DNA of 64,000 bases from Gordonia sp. X0973 (GTDB lineage: Bacteria > Actinomycetota > Actinomycetes > Mycobacteriales > Mycobacteriaceae). Numbering within the stretch: the stretch's first letter is position 1; the number at the start of each line of letters is the position of its first letter. The notes below the pieces were generated by a model. The model did not search any database and was not told the DNA's origin. It saw only the letters and a list, made by a program, of their open reading frames with translations. A program made the translations under genes and the position numbers. The stretch spans positions 2,914,001-2,978,000 of the forward strand of contig NZ_CP054691.1 in NCBI RefSeq assembly GCF_013348785.1. The letters run 5' to 3'. Below, in pieces: positions 53,757 through 61,790 of the stretch.

Positions 53757-54614
53757 CTACGCCGAGACCGGCGCCAAGCCGAGCTTGCCGGCGAGCTTGG
53801 CGAGGTACCCGGAAGCGCGCTCGACGGTGTCGTCGGGCAACCCGTACAGGACTGTCGTGACGCCGAGTTCGCGCCACTTCTCCAGCTTCTCCGGCACCGG
53901 CTTGAAGTCGAGGACGACGATCTGCGGCTCGCCGTCGCGACCGGCGTCGTGCCAGATCTGTTTGAGCAGCCCGACCGAGCCCTCGATGTCGGCCTCACCC
54001 GGCGTCGTGATCCAGCCGTCGGCGCTGCGGGCGATCCACTTGAAGTTCTTCTCGTTGCCCGCGGCGCCCACCAGCACGGGGATGTGACTCTGCGTCGACT
54101 TCGGCCAAGCCCAGCTGGGGCCGAACCGCACGAACTCCCCGTCGAACTCGGCCTCCTCCTGCGTCCACAGTGCGCGCATCGCCTCGAGGTATTCGCGCAG
54201 CATGGTGCGACGGCGCTTGGGCGGGACGTTGTGGTCGGCCATCTCGTCGAGGTTCCACCCGAACCCGACGCCGAGGGTCACGCGTCCGCCGGAGATGTGA
54301 TCGACGGTGGCGATCGTCTTGGCCAGCGTGATCGGGTCCGATTGCACGGGCAGTGCGACGGCGGTCGCGAGGCGGATGCGCTCGGTCACCGCGGCGGCCG
54401 CGGCGAGTGTGGTCCACGGGTCGAGGGTGCGCATGTAGCGGTCGTCGGGGAGCTCCGATGTTCCCGTTCCCGGATGGGCGGCATCGCGTCGCGTCGGGAT
54501 ATGACCGTGTTCCGGCACGAAGTACGACGCGAAGCCGGCCTGCTCGATCAGTGGTGCCAACACCTGCGGCGGTAACCCGCGGTCGCTGGTGAACTGTACG
54601 ATTCCGAACTCCAT
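53757..54614 (-). CDS. LLM-class (F420-dependent) oxidoreductase
   Basis: The 285-residue protein is a luciferase-like F420/FMN enzyme: MEFGIVQFTSDRGLPPQVLA, YFVPEHGHIPTRRDAAHPG, RIRLATAVALPVQSDPITLA, TVDHISGGRVTLGVGFGWN and SADGWITTPGEADIEG. The family uses reduced F420 (or FMN) to reduce ketones, enones or other substrates. The ATG at 54614 is the family start. Two regulator sites lie just upstream: the CYP51-cluster-type TetR operator at 54625 and a KstR-like site at 54651, so expression may depend on two signals. Confidence 0.92.
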   Translation of the reverse strand: MEFGIVQFTSDRGLPPQVLAPLIEQAGFASYFVPEHGHIPTRRDAAHPGTGTSELPDDRYMRTLDPWTTLAAAAAVTERIRLATAVALPVQSDPITLAKTIATVDHISGGRVTLGVGFGWNLDEMADHNVPPKRRRTMLREYLEAMRALWTQEEAEFDGEFVRFGPSWAWPKSTQSHIPVLVGAAGNEKNFKWIARSADGWITTPGEADIEGSVGLLKQIWHDAGRDGEPQIVVLDFKPVPEKLEKWRELGVTTVLYGLPDDTVERASGYLAKLAGKLGLAPVSA

Positions 54615-54624
54615 CGGACGCCTC

Positions 54625-54640
54625 CTGGACAGGTGTCTAG
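54625..54640. promoter_or_regulatory. TetR operator shared with the CYP51/AldA cluster
   Basis: CTGGACAGGTGTCTAG is a perfect match to CTNGACANNTGTCNAG, the inner core of the palindrome at 43000-43021. It begins 11 bp before the LLM oxidoreductase start codon (minus strand). Its occurrence beside a second, unlinked redox gene suggests one regulator controls both loci. Confidence 0.72.
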
Positions 54641-54650
54641 TTCTGTAAAC

Positions 54651-54664
54651 TGTAACACGTTCTA
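54651..54664. promoter_or_regulatory. KstR-like operator, copy 2
   Basis: TGTAACACGTTCTA matches the KstR consensus TNNAACNNGTTNNA. It lies ten bases beyond the TetR-type operator at 54625-54640, upstream of the LLM oxidoreductase gene. The pair may act as a composite control region. Confidence 0.65.
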
Positions 54665-54673
54665 GTTGGGAGA

Positions 54674-54850
54674 GGTGCCCACTCGGCGGGGTTGGGGTGC
54701 CCACTCGGCGTACTTGAGGTGCCCACTCGGCGGGGTTGGGGTGCCCAGTCGGCGGGGTTGGGGTGCCCACGGTCTCGATACGGTTCCTCGCCCCAGGGGG
54801 CTCGGATCCACTCGACCAGCGCGACGGGGTTGGGGTGCCCACTCGCGACG
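54674..54850. repeat. Intergenic repeat cluster 6: five 22-bp units plus a GGTCTCGATACGG element
   Basis: Units starting GGTGCCCA lie at 54674, 54696, 54718, 54740 and 54762, exactly 22 bp apart. A GGTCTCGATACGG-to-CACTCGACC element (54771-54817) follows, then one more unit at 54834. This fills the gap between the LLM operator region and the stop of the gene at 54853. No gene is present. Confidence 0.9.
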
Positions 54851-54852
54851 GG

Positions 54853-55929
54853 TCAGGGCGCGACGCCGACTTCCGTGGGCAGTCGCACGTCGCGGAAGAT
54901 GCCGTTACCACCCGAGCAGCGGGATAGTGCGTCGGCGGCCAGGACGACGGCGGCCGAGGTCCAGCAGCTCTTCTCCACCGGCCAGCGCTTCCCGTCGGCG
55001 TAGACGAGGCCGGTCCAGTAGGAGCCGTCCGGGTCGCGCAGGTGCCCGATGTCGTCGAGCAGGACGGTGGCCGCGTCGACACGGCCGATCGCCTCCAGCG
55101 CCAAGGCCAACTCGCTGGTCTCCGCGCCGGTGACCCACGGCCGGTGGTCGATGCAGCGGATCCCCTTGCCCGCGACGACGAACTCATCCCACCGCGAGTC
55201 GATCAGCTCGTGCGCGCGATCGTCGCGCACGGCTCCGCCCAGCACCGGGTAGTACCAGTCCATCGAATGCGACGACGGTTCGACGAACACCCCGGGCGTC
55301 ACCCCGGCGCCCGAGCCGAAGGCCACCCCGAAGGCGTCGGCCAACCGGGCCTGAGCCGCCGACCAGCGCGCCCGCGCCTCGTCGTCGTCCATCTCCCGGG
55401 TGATCCGCACCGCGCAGTCCAACGATTGCAGGATGCTGGCGTTGCCGGTGATCAGCGCCTCGTCGAACATCTCCAGACTCTGCCCGTCGGCGGCCCAGCG
55501 GAAGGCGCCGTCGGCGCGCTGGAACCGGCAGACGAGGTCGACGGCGGCGCGCACCGTCGGCCACATCTCGACGAGGAAGTCCGTCGACCCGCTTACACAG
55601 AAGTGGTGCCACACCCCGACGGCGAGGTAGGCGCAGAAGTTGCTGTCGATATTGGGGTCGACGACCCGTCCGCCGCGGTACTCGATCCCCCAGGACCCGT
55701 CGACCCGCTGCTCGCGCGCCGACCACCGGTAGGCGGCCAGCGCCTCCTCGTGGAAGCCGGTCACCGAGAGCGCCATCGCCGACTCGACGTGATCCCACGG
55801 ATCGGTCTTGCCGCCCGGGAACCACGGCAGCGCACCCGAGGGCTCCTGCATGGCCGCGATCGCGGCACCCGTCGCCGCGACCTGATCCGCGGTCAGGACG
55901 CCGGGCACCTCCGGAATGTCGAAACCCAC
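54853..55929 (-). CDS. Alpha/alpha-toroid protein (prenyltransferase-like) of unknown function
   Basis: The 358-residue protein resembles the prenyltransferase-beta / squalene-cyclase-type toroid: repeated QEPSGALPWFPGGKTDPWDH, YRWSAREQRVDGSWGIEYRG, FQRADGAFRWAADGQSLEMF and TETSELALALEAIGRVDAA. Conserved catalytic metal ligands were not identified. The GTG at 55929 begins the protein (MGFDIPEVPGVLTADQ); it is 2 bp past the methyltransferase stop, and no ribosome-binding box is visible. It ends a glycosyltransferase/methyltransferase operon, so it may act on a glycolipid. Confidence 0.78.
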   Translation of the reverse strand: MGFDIPEVPGVLTADQVAATGAAIAAMQEPSGALPWFPGGKTDPWDHVESAMALSVTGFHEEALAAYRWSAREQRVDGSWGIEYRGGRVVDPNIDSNFCAYLAVGVWHHFCVSGSTDFLVEMWPTVRAAVDLVCRFQRADGAFRWAADGQSLEMFDEALITGNASILQSLDCAVRITREMDDDEARARWSAAQARLADAFGVAFGSGAGVTPGVFVEPSSHSMDWYYPVLGGAVRDDRAHELIDSRWDEFVVAGKGIRCIDHRPWVTGAETSELALALEAIGRVDAATVLLDDIGHLRDPDGSYWTGLVYADGKRWPVEKSCWTSAAVVLAADALSRCSGGNGIFRDVRLPTEVGVAP

Positions 55930-55931
55930 GG

Positions 55932-56648
55932 TTACAACGGCTTTTCCAGGTACAGGACCACCGATTTGCCGATCACCGGGTTGAGCAGCTTCTCCGCGGT
56001 CCGGGTGAGCGCCGGCGCTTTCATCATGTCCCACACCAGCATCTGGTGATAACCGCGGACCAGCGGGTTGCCCTCGTTGTCGACGCCGACCGCGCATTTG
56101 AGCCACCAGAACGGCGCGTGCAGCGCATGCGCGTGGCCGGTGCCGGTGACCCTGAGCCCGGCCTCCTCGAGCTTCGACGCCAGCTCCGAGGCCTTGTAGA
56201 TGCGAACGTGCCCGCCCTCGACCTCGTGGTATTCGTCCGACAGTGCCCAGCACACCTTCTCCGGCCAATACCGCGGCACCGTCACGGCCGCTTTGCCGCC
56301 GGGCTTGAGGATGCGGACCATCTCGGCGATCGCCGCCTCGTCGGCCGGCACGTGCTCGAGGATCTCCGACATCAGCACGACGTCGAAGGAGTCGTCGGCA
56401 TATGGCAGGCGCAGCGCGTCGCCGACCTCGGCGCGGGCCTTCGCCGACGCCGGGACCTGCTTCTCGGCCATCATGGCGTCGAACATCGCGCCGACGTCGG
56501 CCATGTCGGACTCGGATTGGTCGAAGGCGATGACGTCGGCTCCGCGTCGGAACATCTCGAAGGAATGGCGGCCCTGGCCGGCGCCGATGTCGATGGCACT
56601 CGTCTCCGGTCCGACGTCGAGCCGGTCGAAATCCACGGTCAGCATCAT
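55932..56648 (-). CDS. Class I SAM-dependent methyltransferase
   Basis: The 238-residue protein has the SAM motif AIDIGAGQGRHSFEMFRRGA, VIAFDQSESDMADVGAMFDA and FDVVLMSEILEHVPADEAAI, with a C-terminal hydrophobic stretch (FWWLKCAVGVDNEGNPLVRG) hinting at membrane contact. The ATG at 56648 overlaps the glycosyltransferase stop by 4 bp; a second ATG follows immediately. It is the middle gene of a glycosyltransferase-methyltransferase-toroid operon and probably modifies a sugar or lipid. Confidence 0.88.
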   Translation of the reverse strand: MMLTVDFDRLDVGPETSAIDIGAGQGRHSFEMFRRGADVIAFDQSESDMADVGAMFDAMMAEKQVPASAKARAEVGDALRLPYADDSFDVVLMSEILEHVPADEAAIAEMVRILKPGGKAAVTVPRYWPEKVCWALSDEYHEVEGGHVRIYKASELASKLEEAGLRVTGTGHAHALHAPFWWLKCAVGVDNEGNPLVRGYHQMLVWDMMKAPALTRTAEKLLNPVIGKSVVLYLEKPL

Positions 56649-57916
56649 TCGCTCCCTTCGATGGCGCGCCGGTATTGCGCGACGGTCTTCGCCGCGACGG
56701 CGGCCCAGCTGTAGTTCTCGACGGCGCGTCGGCGGGCCGCGGCCCCGAGTTCGGTGCGGGCCCGCTCGTCGTCGAGCAGGCGCAATAGTTCTTGGGCGAT
56801 CGCACCCGAATCCTGCGACGGCACGAGGACGGCGCCGGCGCCGCTCCCCTCGCCGACGACCTCCGGGATCGCCCCGGCCCGCGTCGCGATCAGCGGGGTC
56901 CCGCAGCTCATCGCCTCGACGGCCGGCAGCGAGAACCCCTCGTACAGCGACGGGACGACGGCGACCTCCGCCGAGGCGAGCAACGCGGCCAGCTCCTCGT
57001 CGTCGATCCCGTTGACGACGCGGACGTGCTCGCGGATCGACAAGGCGTCGATGAGCCGCGCCGAGGGGCCGGTCGGGTCGAGTTTGGAGACGAGGGTGAG
57101 TTCGACGGGGCGTTCGGCGGCGACCTTCGCGATGGCCTCCAGCAGGTAGGAGACGCCCTTGAGCGGCGCGTCGGCGCTGGCGATGCACACCACGCGGCCG
57201 GGGACGCGCTGTGCGGTCGGCAACGGCGTGAACAGCTCCGTGTCGACGCCGAGCGGGATGGTGGCCAGGCGCCCCTCGGGGATGTCGAAGGCCTTGCGGG
57301 TGTCGACCTCGCTGCTGCGGGAAACGGTGAGCAGCACCGGGATTCGGCGCGCGACGCGCCCCTGCATGGCCAGGAAGGAGTGCCAACGGGCCGCCGTGAT
57401 CTTGCGCCACCCCTTGGCGGCTTTGACGGCCAGCGCGCGGTCGCGGGTGATCGGGTGGTGGATCGTCGCGACGAGCGGGAAGCCCATCTTCGGCAGCCGC
57501 AACAGACCGTAGCCGAGGCACTGGTTGTCGTGGACGACGTCGAAATCGTCGCGGCGCTGCTCCAGCAGGCGGGCGACGCGCAGGCTGAACGTCAGCGGCT
57601 CGCCGAAGGCGGCGGTCCACATCTGGGCGACCTCGACGACGTCGATCCAGTCGCGGTATTCGCTGCGCTTCGGGTTGCGGAACGGCTCCGGCTCGCCGTA
57701 GAGGTCGAGGCTGGGCACCTTGGTCAGGCGGACCCCGGCGTCGAGGGCGGCCTGGTCGAACTCCGGGTAGGGCTGGCCGGAGAAGACCTCGACGTCGTGA
57801 CCGAGTAGCGCGAGTTCGCGCGAGAGATGCCGGACGTAGACGCCCTGGCCCCCGCAATGCGGCTTGCTGCGGTACGAGAGCAGGGCGATGCGCAAGCGAT
57901 CGGATGTGTCTCCCAC
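56645..57916 (-). CDS. Glycosyltransferase, GT4 family
   Basis: The 423-residue enzyme has the GT-B GT4 pattern: the N-terminal GGQGVYVRHLSRELALLGHD, LTVSRSSEVDTRKAFDIPEG, and the C-terminal nucleotide-sugar site GFSLPAVEAMSCGTPLIATR, AGAIPEVVGEG. It transfers a sugar, usually with retention. The GTG at 57916 is the start (MGDTSDRLRIALLSYRSKPH). It is 4 bp downstream of fprB but in a different functional unit. A cell-envelope glycolipid product is a reasonable guess. Confidence 0.9.
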   Translation of the reverse strand: MGDTSDRLRIALLSYRSKPHCGGQGVYVRHLSRELALLGHDVEVFSGQPYPEFDQAALDAGVRLTKVPSLDLYGEPEPFRNPKRSEYRDWIDVVEVAQMWTAAFGEPLTFSLRVARLLEQRRDDFDVVHDNQCLGYGLLRLPKMGFPLVATIHHPITRDRALAVKAAKGWRKITAARWHSFLAMQGRVARRIPVLLTVSRSSEVDTRKAFDIPEGRLATIPLGVDTELFTPLPTAQRVPGRVVCIASADAPLKGVSYLLEAIAKVAAERPVELTLVSKLDPTGPSARLIDALSIREHVRVVNGIDDEELAALLASAEVAVVPSLYEGFSLPAVEAMSCGTPLIATRAGAIPEVVGEGSGAGAVLVPSQDSGAIAQELLRLLDDERARTELGAAARRRAVENYSWAAVAAKTVAQYRRAIEGSE

Positions 57917-57920
57917 TGCG

Positions 57921-59594
57921 CTACTCCGCCGCTTCCGCTGCGGCTTCGAGCGCGGAGACGTCGGTCAGCTTGATCCGCGGGCGGCCCGCCTCGCGTCCGG
58001 CGGCCCGCTCCGCGGCGTCGATCTGCTTCCACCCGGCCAGGTCGACGAGGTGTGCGCCCCGTTCGGCGACGAGGGCGGCCACGTCCTCGCGCGCGATGGT
58101 CGGGTCGGTCAGCTTCTCGTCGACGAAGTCGGCGATCACGGCCTCGGCCGTCTCCTCCCCGCACAGGCGGTTGCGTCCGATGCCGCCGGTGGCGCCGCGC
58201 TTGATCCAGCCCGTCACGTAGACGCCGGTGAGCGGTGCGTCGCCGTCGAGAACGCGTCCCCCGTCGTTGGGGACGACCCCGCGCGCATCGTCGAACGGCA
58301 GTCCGGGCACTGCCTCGGCGTGTCCCTGGTAGCCGATGGACCGCAGCACCAGACCGGTCTCGAGCGTGTCGGTCTCCCCGGTGGGGCTGACCGCCACCCG
58401 CTCGGTGCCGTCGTCGAATGCGTTCTTCCCGACCACCATCGAGGTCACCTTGCCGTCACCGGTCAACGAGACCGGCGAGGAGAGGAAGCGGAAGACGATG
58501 CGACGGTTGCCATCGGTCGTCGGGCGCTCCGAGAACTCTTGCGCCAGGCGCAGTTTCGTCCCGATCGTCGAGTCCAACTCGTCGTTGTCGAACGCCTCCT
58601 GCGACGCCGGGTCGAGGGTCAACTCGTCGGGGTCGATCACCACGTCGACCCCCTCGATGTCGCCGAGGGCGAGGAATTCGCTGTTGGTGTAGGCGGCCTG
58701 GCCGATGCCGCGGCGGCCCAGCACCACGACCTCGCGGATATTCGACGCCCGCAGCCGCTCCAGCGCGTATTCGGCGATGTCGGTCTTGGCGAGGGCCTCG
58801 GGGTCCGTCACGAGGATCCGCGCTACGTCGAGCGCGACGTTGCCGTTTCCGACGACGACGGCGCGCTCGCCGGAGAGGTCGAAATCGAGGTGCGTGTAGT
58901 CGGGGTGGCCGTTGTACCAGGCGACGAACTCGGTGGCCGAGATCGAGCCGGGCAGGTCCTCGCCGGGGATGCCCAGCTTCTTGTCGGTGGCGGCGCCCAC
59001 CGCGTAGACGACGGCGTGGTAGCGCTGCGCCAACTCGTCGTGGGTGATGTGCTCGCCGACCTTCACGTTGAGGAAGTAGTTGAAGTTCTTCTTGTTGGCC
59101 GTGCTCAGGTAGCCGCGCTCGACGAGCTTGGTCGCGGCGTGGTCGGGTGCGACGCCGAAGCGGACCAGGCCGTGCGGTGTGGGCAGGCGGTCGTAGACGT
59201 CGACGGTGACGGTGTTCTTGCGGACCAGGACCTCGGCGGCGTACAGCGCGGCGGGTCCGGCGCCGACGATCGCGACGTGCAGCGCTTTATCCGGCATCGG
59301 GGGCGTCTTCTTGGGCGGCACCAGCCCCCCGTCGACGTCGTGGTCCTTGTAGTAATCGGCGTTGATCTGCAGGTAGGGCTCGTCTTTTTCGGACAGCTGG
59401 TCGTCGGGGTAGATGGCCTCGACGGGGCATTCGTCGATGCAGGCGCCACAATCGATGCAGGTCTCGGGATCGATGTAGAGCTGCTCGGCGGTCAGGAACT
59501 CCGGCTCGTCGGGCGTCGGGTGGATACAGTTGACAGGGCAGACACTGACGCAGCTGCCATCGTTGCAGCACGGCCGAGTGATAACGTGCGCCAT
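57921..59594 (-). CDS. fprB: Ferredoxin-NADP reductase fused to a ferredoxin (FprB type)
   Basis: The 557-residue enzyme has an N-terminal 7Fe/8Fe ferredoxin module (VCPVNCIHPTPDEPEFLTA, CIDCGACIDECPVEAIYPDD) and an adrenodoxin-reductase-like half with FAD (VAIVGAGPAALYAAEVLVRK) and NADP (AVVVGNGNVALDVARI) sites and the terminal TGWIKRGATGGIGRNRLCGE. It shuttles electrons between NADP(H) and ferredoxins that feed P450s. The M. tuberculosis homologue is fprB. A KstR-type site lies 26 bp upstream of its start. Confidence 0.94.
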   Translation of the reverse strand: MAHVITRPCCNDGSCVSVCPVNCIHPTPDEPEFLTAEQLYIDPETCIDCGACIDECPVEAIYPDDQLSEKDEPYLQINADYYKDHDVDGGLVPPKKTPPMPDKALHVAIVGAGPAALYAAEVLVRKNTVTVDVYDRLPTPHGLVRFGVAPDHAATKLVERGYLSTANKKNFNYFLNVKVGEHITHDELAQRYHAVVYAVGAATDKKLGIPGEDLPGSISATEFVAWYNGHPDYTHLDFDLSGERAVVVGNGNVALDVARILVTDPEALAKTDIAEYALERLRASNIREVVVLGRRGIGQAAYTNSEFLALGDIEGVDVVIDPDELTLDPASQEAFDNDELDSTIGTKLRLAQEFSERPTTDGNRRIVFRFLSSPVSLTGDGKVTSMVVGKNAFDDGTERVAVSPTGETDTLETGLVLRSIGYQGHAEAVPGLPFDDARGVVPNDGGRVLDGDAPLTGVYVTGWIKRGATGGIGRNRLCGEETAEAVIADFVDEKLTDPTIAREDVAALVAERGAHLVDLAGWKQIDAAERAAGREAGRPRIKLTDVSALEAAAEAAE

Positions 59595-59620
59595 CTGGTG
59601 ATACCTCGCGGATCGTCAGG

Positions 59621-59634
59621 TAGAACGTGTTCTA
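59621..59634. promoter_or_regulatory. KstR-like operator, copy 3 (fully palindromic)
   Basis: TAGAACGTGTTCTA fits TNNAACNNGTTNNA and is nearly perfectly palindromic (extended by G/G to GTAGAACGTGTTCTAG). It lies in the divergent gap between fprB and the acyl-ACP thioesterase gene. It is the strongest of the three copies in this window. Confidence 0.7.
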
Positions 59635-59685
59635 GTTCACATCGAACTCTAGCGCACAGATCAACGCCTATCCACAAGGGAGATC

Positions 59686-60492
59686 GTGACCGCCGCAGCC
59701 GAGGGACCCAAGCCCCTGTCCGACCGCAAAGCGGGTGCCCGATTCTTCGAGGCCGCCTACCGCGTGCGCACCGGCGACGTGGACCAGGACATGCGCGTCC
59801 GCCTCGATTCGGTGGCGCGCTACCTGCAGGACGTCGCCAACGACAATATCGAGGCGACGGACTTCTGGCGTTCGGATCCGTTCTGGATCGTGCGCCGGAC
59901 CGTCGTCGACGTGATCCGGCCGTTCTCCTGGCCGGCGACGGTCACCGCACAGCGGTGGTGCGGCGCGCTCTCGACGCGGTGGACCAACATGCGGGTGCGG
60001 CTGACGGCGGCGCACGAGACGAACCTGTTCAACCCGGAGCCGCGCGAGGACGGGCTGATCGAGACCGAAGCGTTCTGGATCCTCGTCAACGACCAGGGCT
60101 TCCCGACGAGGCTGACCGACGAGGCCTTCGAGATGCTGAGCTCGATGACCGACGAGCACCGACTGCGCTGGAAGGCGATGAACCCGGAGAAGGCACCGGA
60201 GCAGGGCAGCGAACCCGACCGCGAGCACGTACTGCGCGCCGTCGACTACGACCCGTTCAAGCATCTCAACAATGCCGCCTACCTGGCCGTGCTGGAGGAC
60301 GAGGTACTCGCGCACCCCGAACTCATCGACGGCCCGCACCGCATGGTCATCGAGTACCTGCGGCCCGTCGTCCCCGGCTCGCGGATCACCGTCCGACGGC
60401 TGCGGGAGGACGACCGCCTCACCCTGTGGCTGTTGCTGGGCGAGGAGAAGACCGTGGCCGCCACCATCTCGCTGGGACCGCTGCCGTCATGA
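59686..60492 (+). CDS. Acyl-ACP thioesterase, double-hotdog type
   Basis: The 268-residue protein has two hotdog halves typical of FatA/FatB-like thioesterases: FEAAYRVRTGDVDQDMRVRL, ARYLQDVANDNIEATDFWRS in the N half and VDYDPFKHLNNAAYLAVLED with the catalytic N..H/E region in the C half. It hydrolyses acyl-ACP (or acyl-CoA) to a free fatty acid. The GTG at 59686 has an AAGGGAG box upstream. It may share the KstR-type site with divergent fprB. It overlaps the site-2 protease start by 4 bp. Confidence 0.88.
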   Translation: MTAAAEGPKPLSDRKAGARFFEAAYRVRTGDVDQDMRVRLDSVARYLQDVANDNIEATDFWRSDPFWIVRRTVVDVIRPFSWPATVTAQRWCGALSTRWTNMRVRLTAAHETNLFNPEPREDGLIETEAFWILVNDQGFPTRLTDEAFEMLSSMTDEHRLRWKAMNPEKAPEQGSEPDREHVLRAVDYDPFKHLNNAAYLAVLEDEVLAHPELIDGPHRMVIEYLRPVVPGSRITVRRLREDDRLTLWLLLGEEKTVAATISLGPLPS

Positions 60493-61268
60493 CCCGACCC
60501 GCCCCCGCCAATCCGTGGTCTTCCGTGCGCCCGGGCGCGGCCTTCGGATGTCTCGTCCTGGGCGCCGTCGTCGGCGCGGTGATGCTGGTGCAGAGCGGCG
60601 ACGACGACATCGGCCCGCTGCGGACCGTCGGCGCGCTGCTGTTCGTGCTGTCGGGTTGGATCATCTCGCTCTCGCTGCACGAGTTCGCCCACGCGTTCAC
60701 CGCGTTTCGCTTCGGCGACCACACCGCGGAGACCCGCGGCTATCTCACGCTGAACCCGGTGAAGTACGCGCACCCGGGACTCTCGATCGGGCTGCCGCTG
60801 GTGATCATCCTGCTGGGCGGCATCGGATTCCCGGGCGGCGCGGTGTACCTGAACGAGTCGGGCTTCAGCAAGCGGCAGCGCACCCTCGTCTCGGTGGCCG
60901 GACCGGCGACGAACTTCGTGCTGGGCATCGTGTTGCTGCTCGTCGCACCGCTCGTCGGCGACGACTGGCTCAACCTCAAGGCGGCCGTGGTCATGCTCGG
61001 CTTCCTGCAGATCACCGCCGCTTTCCTCAACATCTTGCCGGTGCCCGGATTCGACGGCTACGGGGCGATCCAGCCCTATCTGTCACGGGAGACCCAGGCC
61101 TCGATGGCGAAAATCGCGCCCTACGGGTTCCTGATCGTCTTCGCGCTGCTGTTCATCCCGAAGCTGAACTACGCGTTCTTCGACGTGGTGTTGGGCTTCA
61201 TGAACTGGTTCGACGTCCCGCGCGACCTGCTCTGGTACGGCATGCAGATGACCATCCCCTGGCGCTGA
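60489..61268 (+). CDS. Site-2 protease family (M50) membrane metallopeptidase
   Basis: The 259-residue protein has five to six hydrophobic spans with the zinc motif HEFAH in LSLHEFAHAFTAFRFGDH and the second ligand motif in ILPVPGFDGYGAI. Such proteases cut membrane-anchored anti-sigma factors or lipoproteins inside the bilayer. It is coupled by a 4-bp overlap to the thioesterase gene. Its substrate is unknown. Confidence 0.9.
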   Translation: MTRPAPANPWSSVRPGAAFGCLVLGAVVGAVMLVQSGDDDIGPLRTVGALLFVLSGWIISLSLHEFAHAFTAFRFGDHTAETRGYLTLNPVKYAHPGLSIGLPLVIILLGGIGFPGGAVYLNESGFSKRQRTLVSVAGPATNFVLGIVLLLVAPLVGDDWLNLKAAVVMLGFLQITAAFLNILPVPGFDGYGAIQPYLSRETQASMAKIAPYGFLIVFALLFIPKLNYAFFDVVLGFMNWFDVPRDLLWYGMQMTIPWR

Positions 61269-61276
61269 GGCCGCCC

Positions 61277-61627
61277 TCACGCGTCCCGGTCGGCGTCGAC
61301 CACCCGCGCGCCCCACGACTGCGCCCAGAGTTCCAGCGGGCCGAGCGCGAGCAACAGCGCGGCGCCCTGCTTGGTAAGCCGGTAGCCCGACCGGCTGCGG
61401 GAGATGATCCGCGCCTCCAGTAGGTCGTCGAGCCGCTGGGAGATCGTCGACGGCGAGGCGGCCGGTATCCGTTCGCGCAGCTGCGAAAACCGAACTGAGC
61501 CGTAGCGCATCTCCCACAGGATCAGCAGCATCCACCGCCGGCCGAGCAGGTCGAAGGCGGCCATCAGGGGCCGCCCGGTCTCCGAACCGCGAACGGGCCG
61601 CCCAGGCAGCGGCGTGGGCTCTGACAT
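61277..61627 (-). CDS. HxlR-family winged-helix regulator
   Basis: The 116-residue protein has the HxlR pattern: AFDLLGRRWMLLILWEMRYG, SVRFSQLRERIPAASPSTIS and RSRSGYRLTKQGAALLLALG. HxlR proteins often sense redox or small reactive molecules. It is divergent from mmpS-mmpL, with a palindrome-bearing promoter between them, so it is a candidate regulator of the transporter. The stop faces the convergent protease stop with 8 bp between. Confidence 0.92.
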   Translation of the reverse strand: MSEPTPLPGRPVRGSETGRPLMAAFDLLGRRWMLLILWEMRYGSVRFSQLRERIPAASPSTISQRLDDLLEARIISRSRSGYRLTKQGAALLLALGPLELWAQSWGARVVDADRDA

Positions 61628-61737
61628 GTGGTGATCGTATCGCAGCGGCGGAACACCCTCGGATCGCGAGCCCCCGAGCGGGTGTGACGCACGCCATAGT
61701 CCGGTACGGACTGAGGGCGAGCCAACCCTACGGAATC

Positions 61738-61766
61738 TTGACAATGATCATTGTCATAGATACAAA
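61738..61766 (+). promoter_or_regulatory. mmpS-mmpL promoter with a palindromic operator
   Basis: A -35 box TTGACA (61738-61743) and a -10-like TACAAA (61761-61766) are 17 bp apart. A perfect 18-bp palindrome TGACAATGATCATTGTCA covers 61739-61756, overlapping the -35 box. A regulator bound here would compete with RNA polymerase. The gap of 163 bp separates mmpS from the divergent HxlR gene. Confidence 0.75.
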
Positions 61767-61790
61767 AATTGTACCTAGGAGGTGGTCCGC

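Noticed and set aside
53451..54575. Long plus-strand frame with a 30-residue repeated peptide next to the LLM oxidoreductase
   Set aside because: The repeat arises because the 90-bp intergenic unit is a multiple of three. The rest of the frame runs antisense to the well-supported oxidoreductase, and there is no ribosome-binding site.
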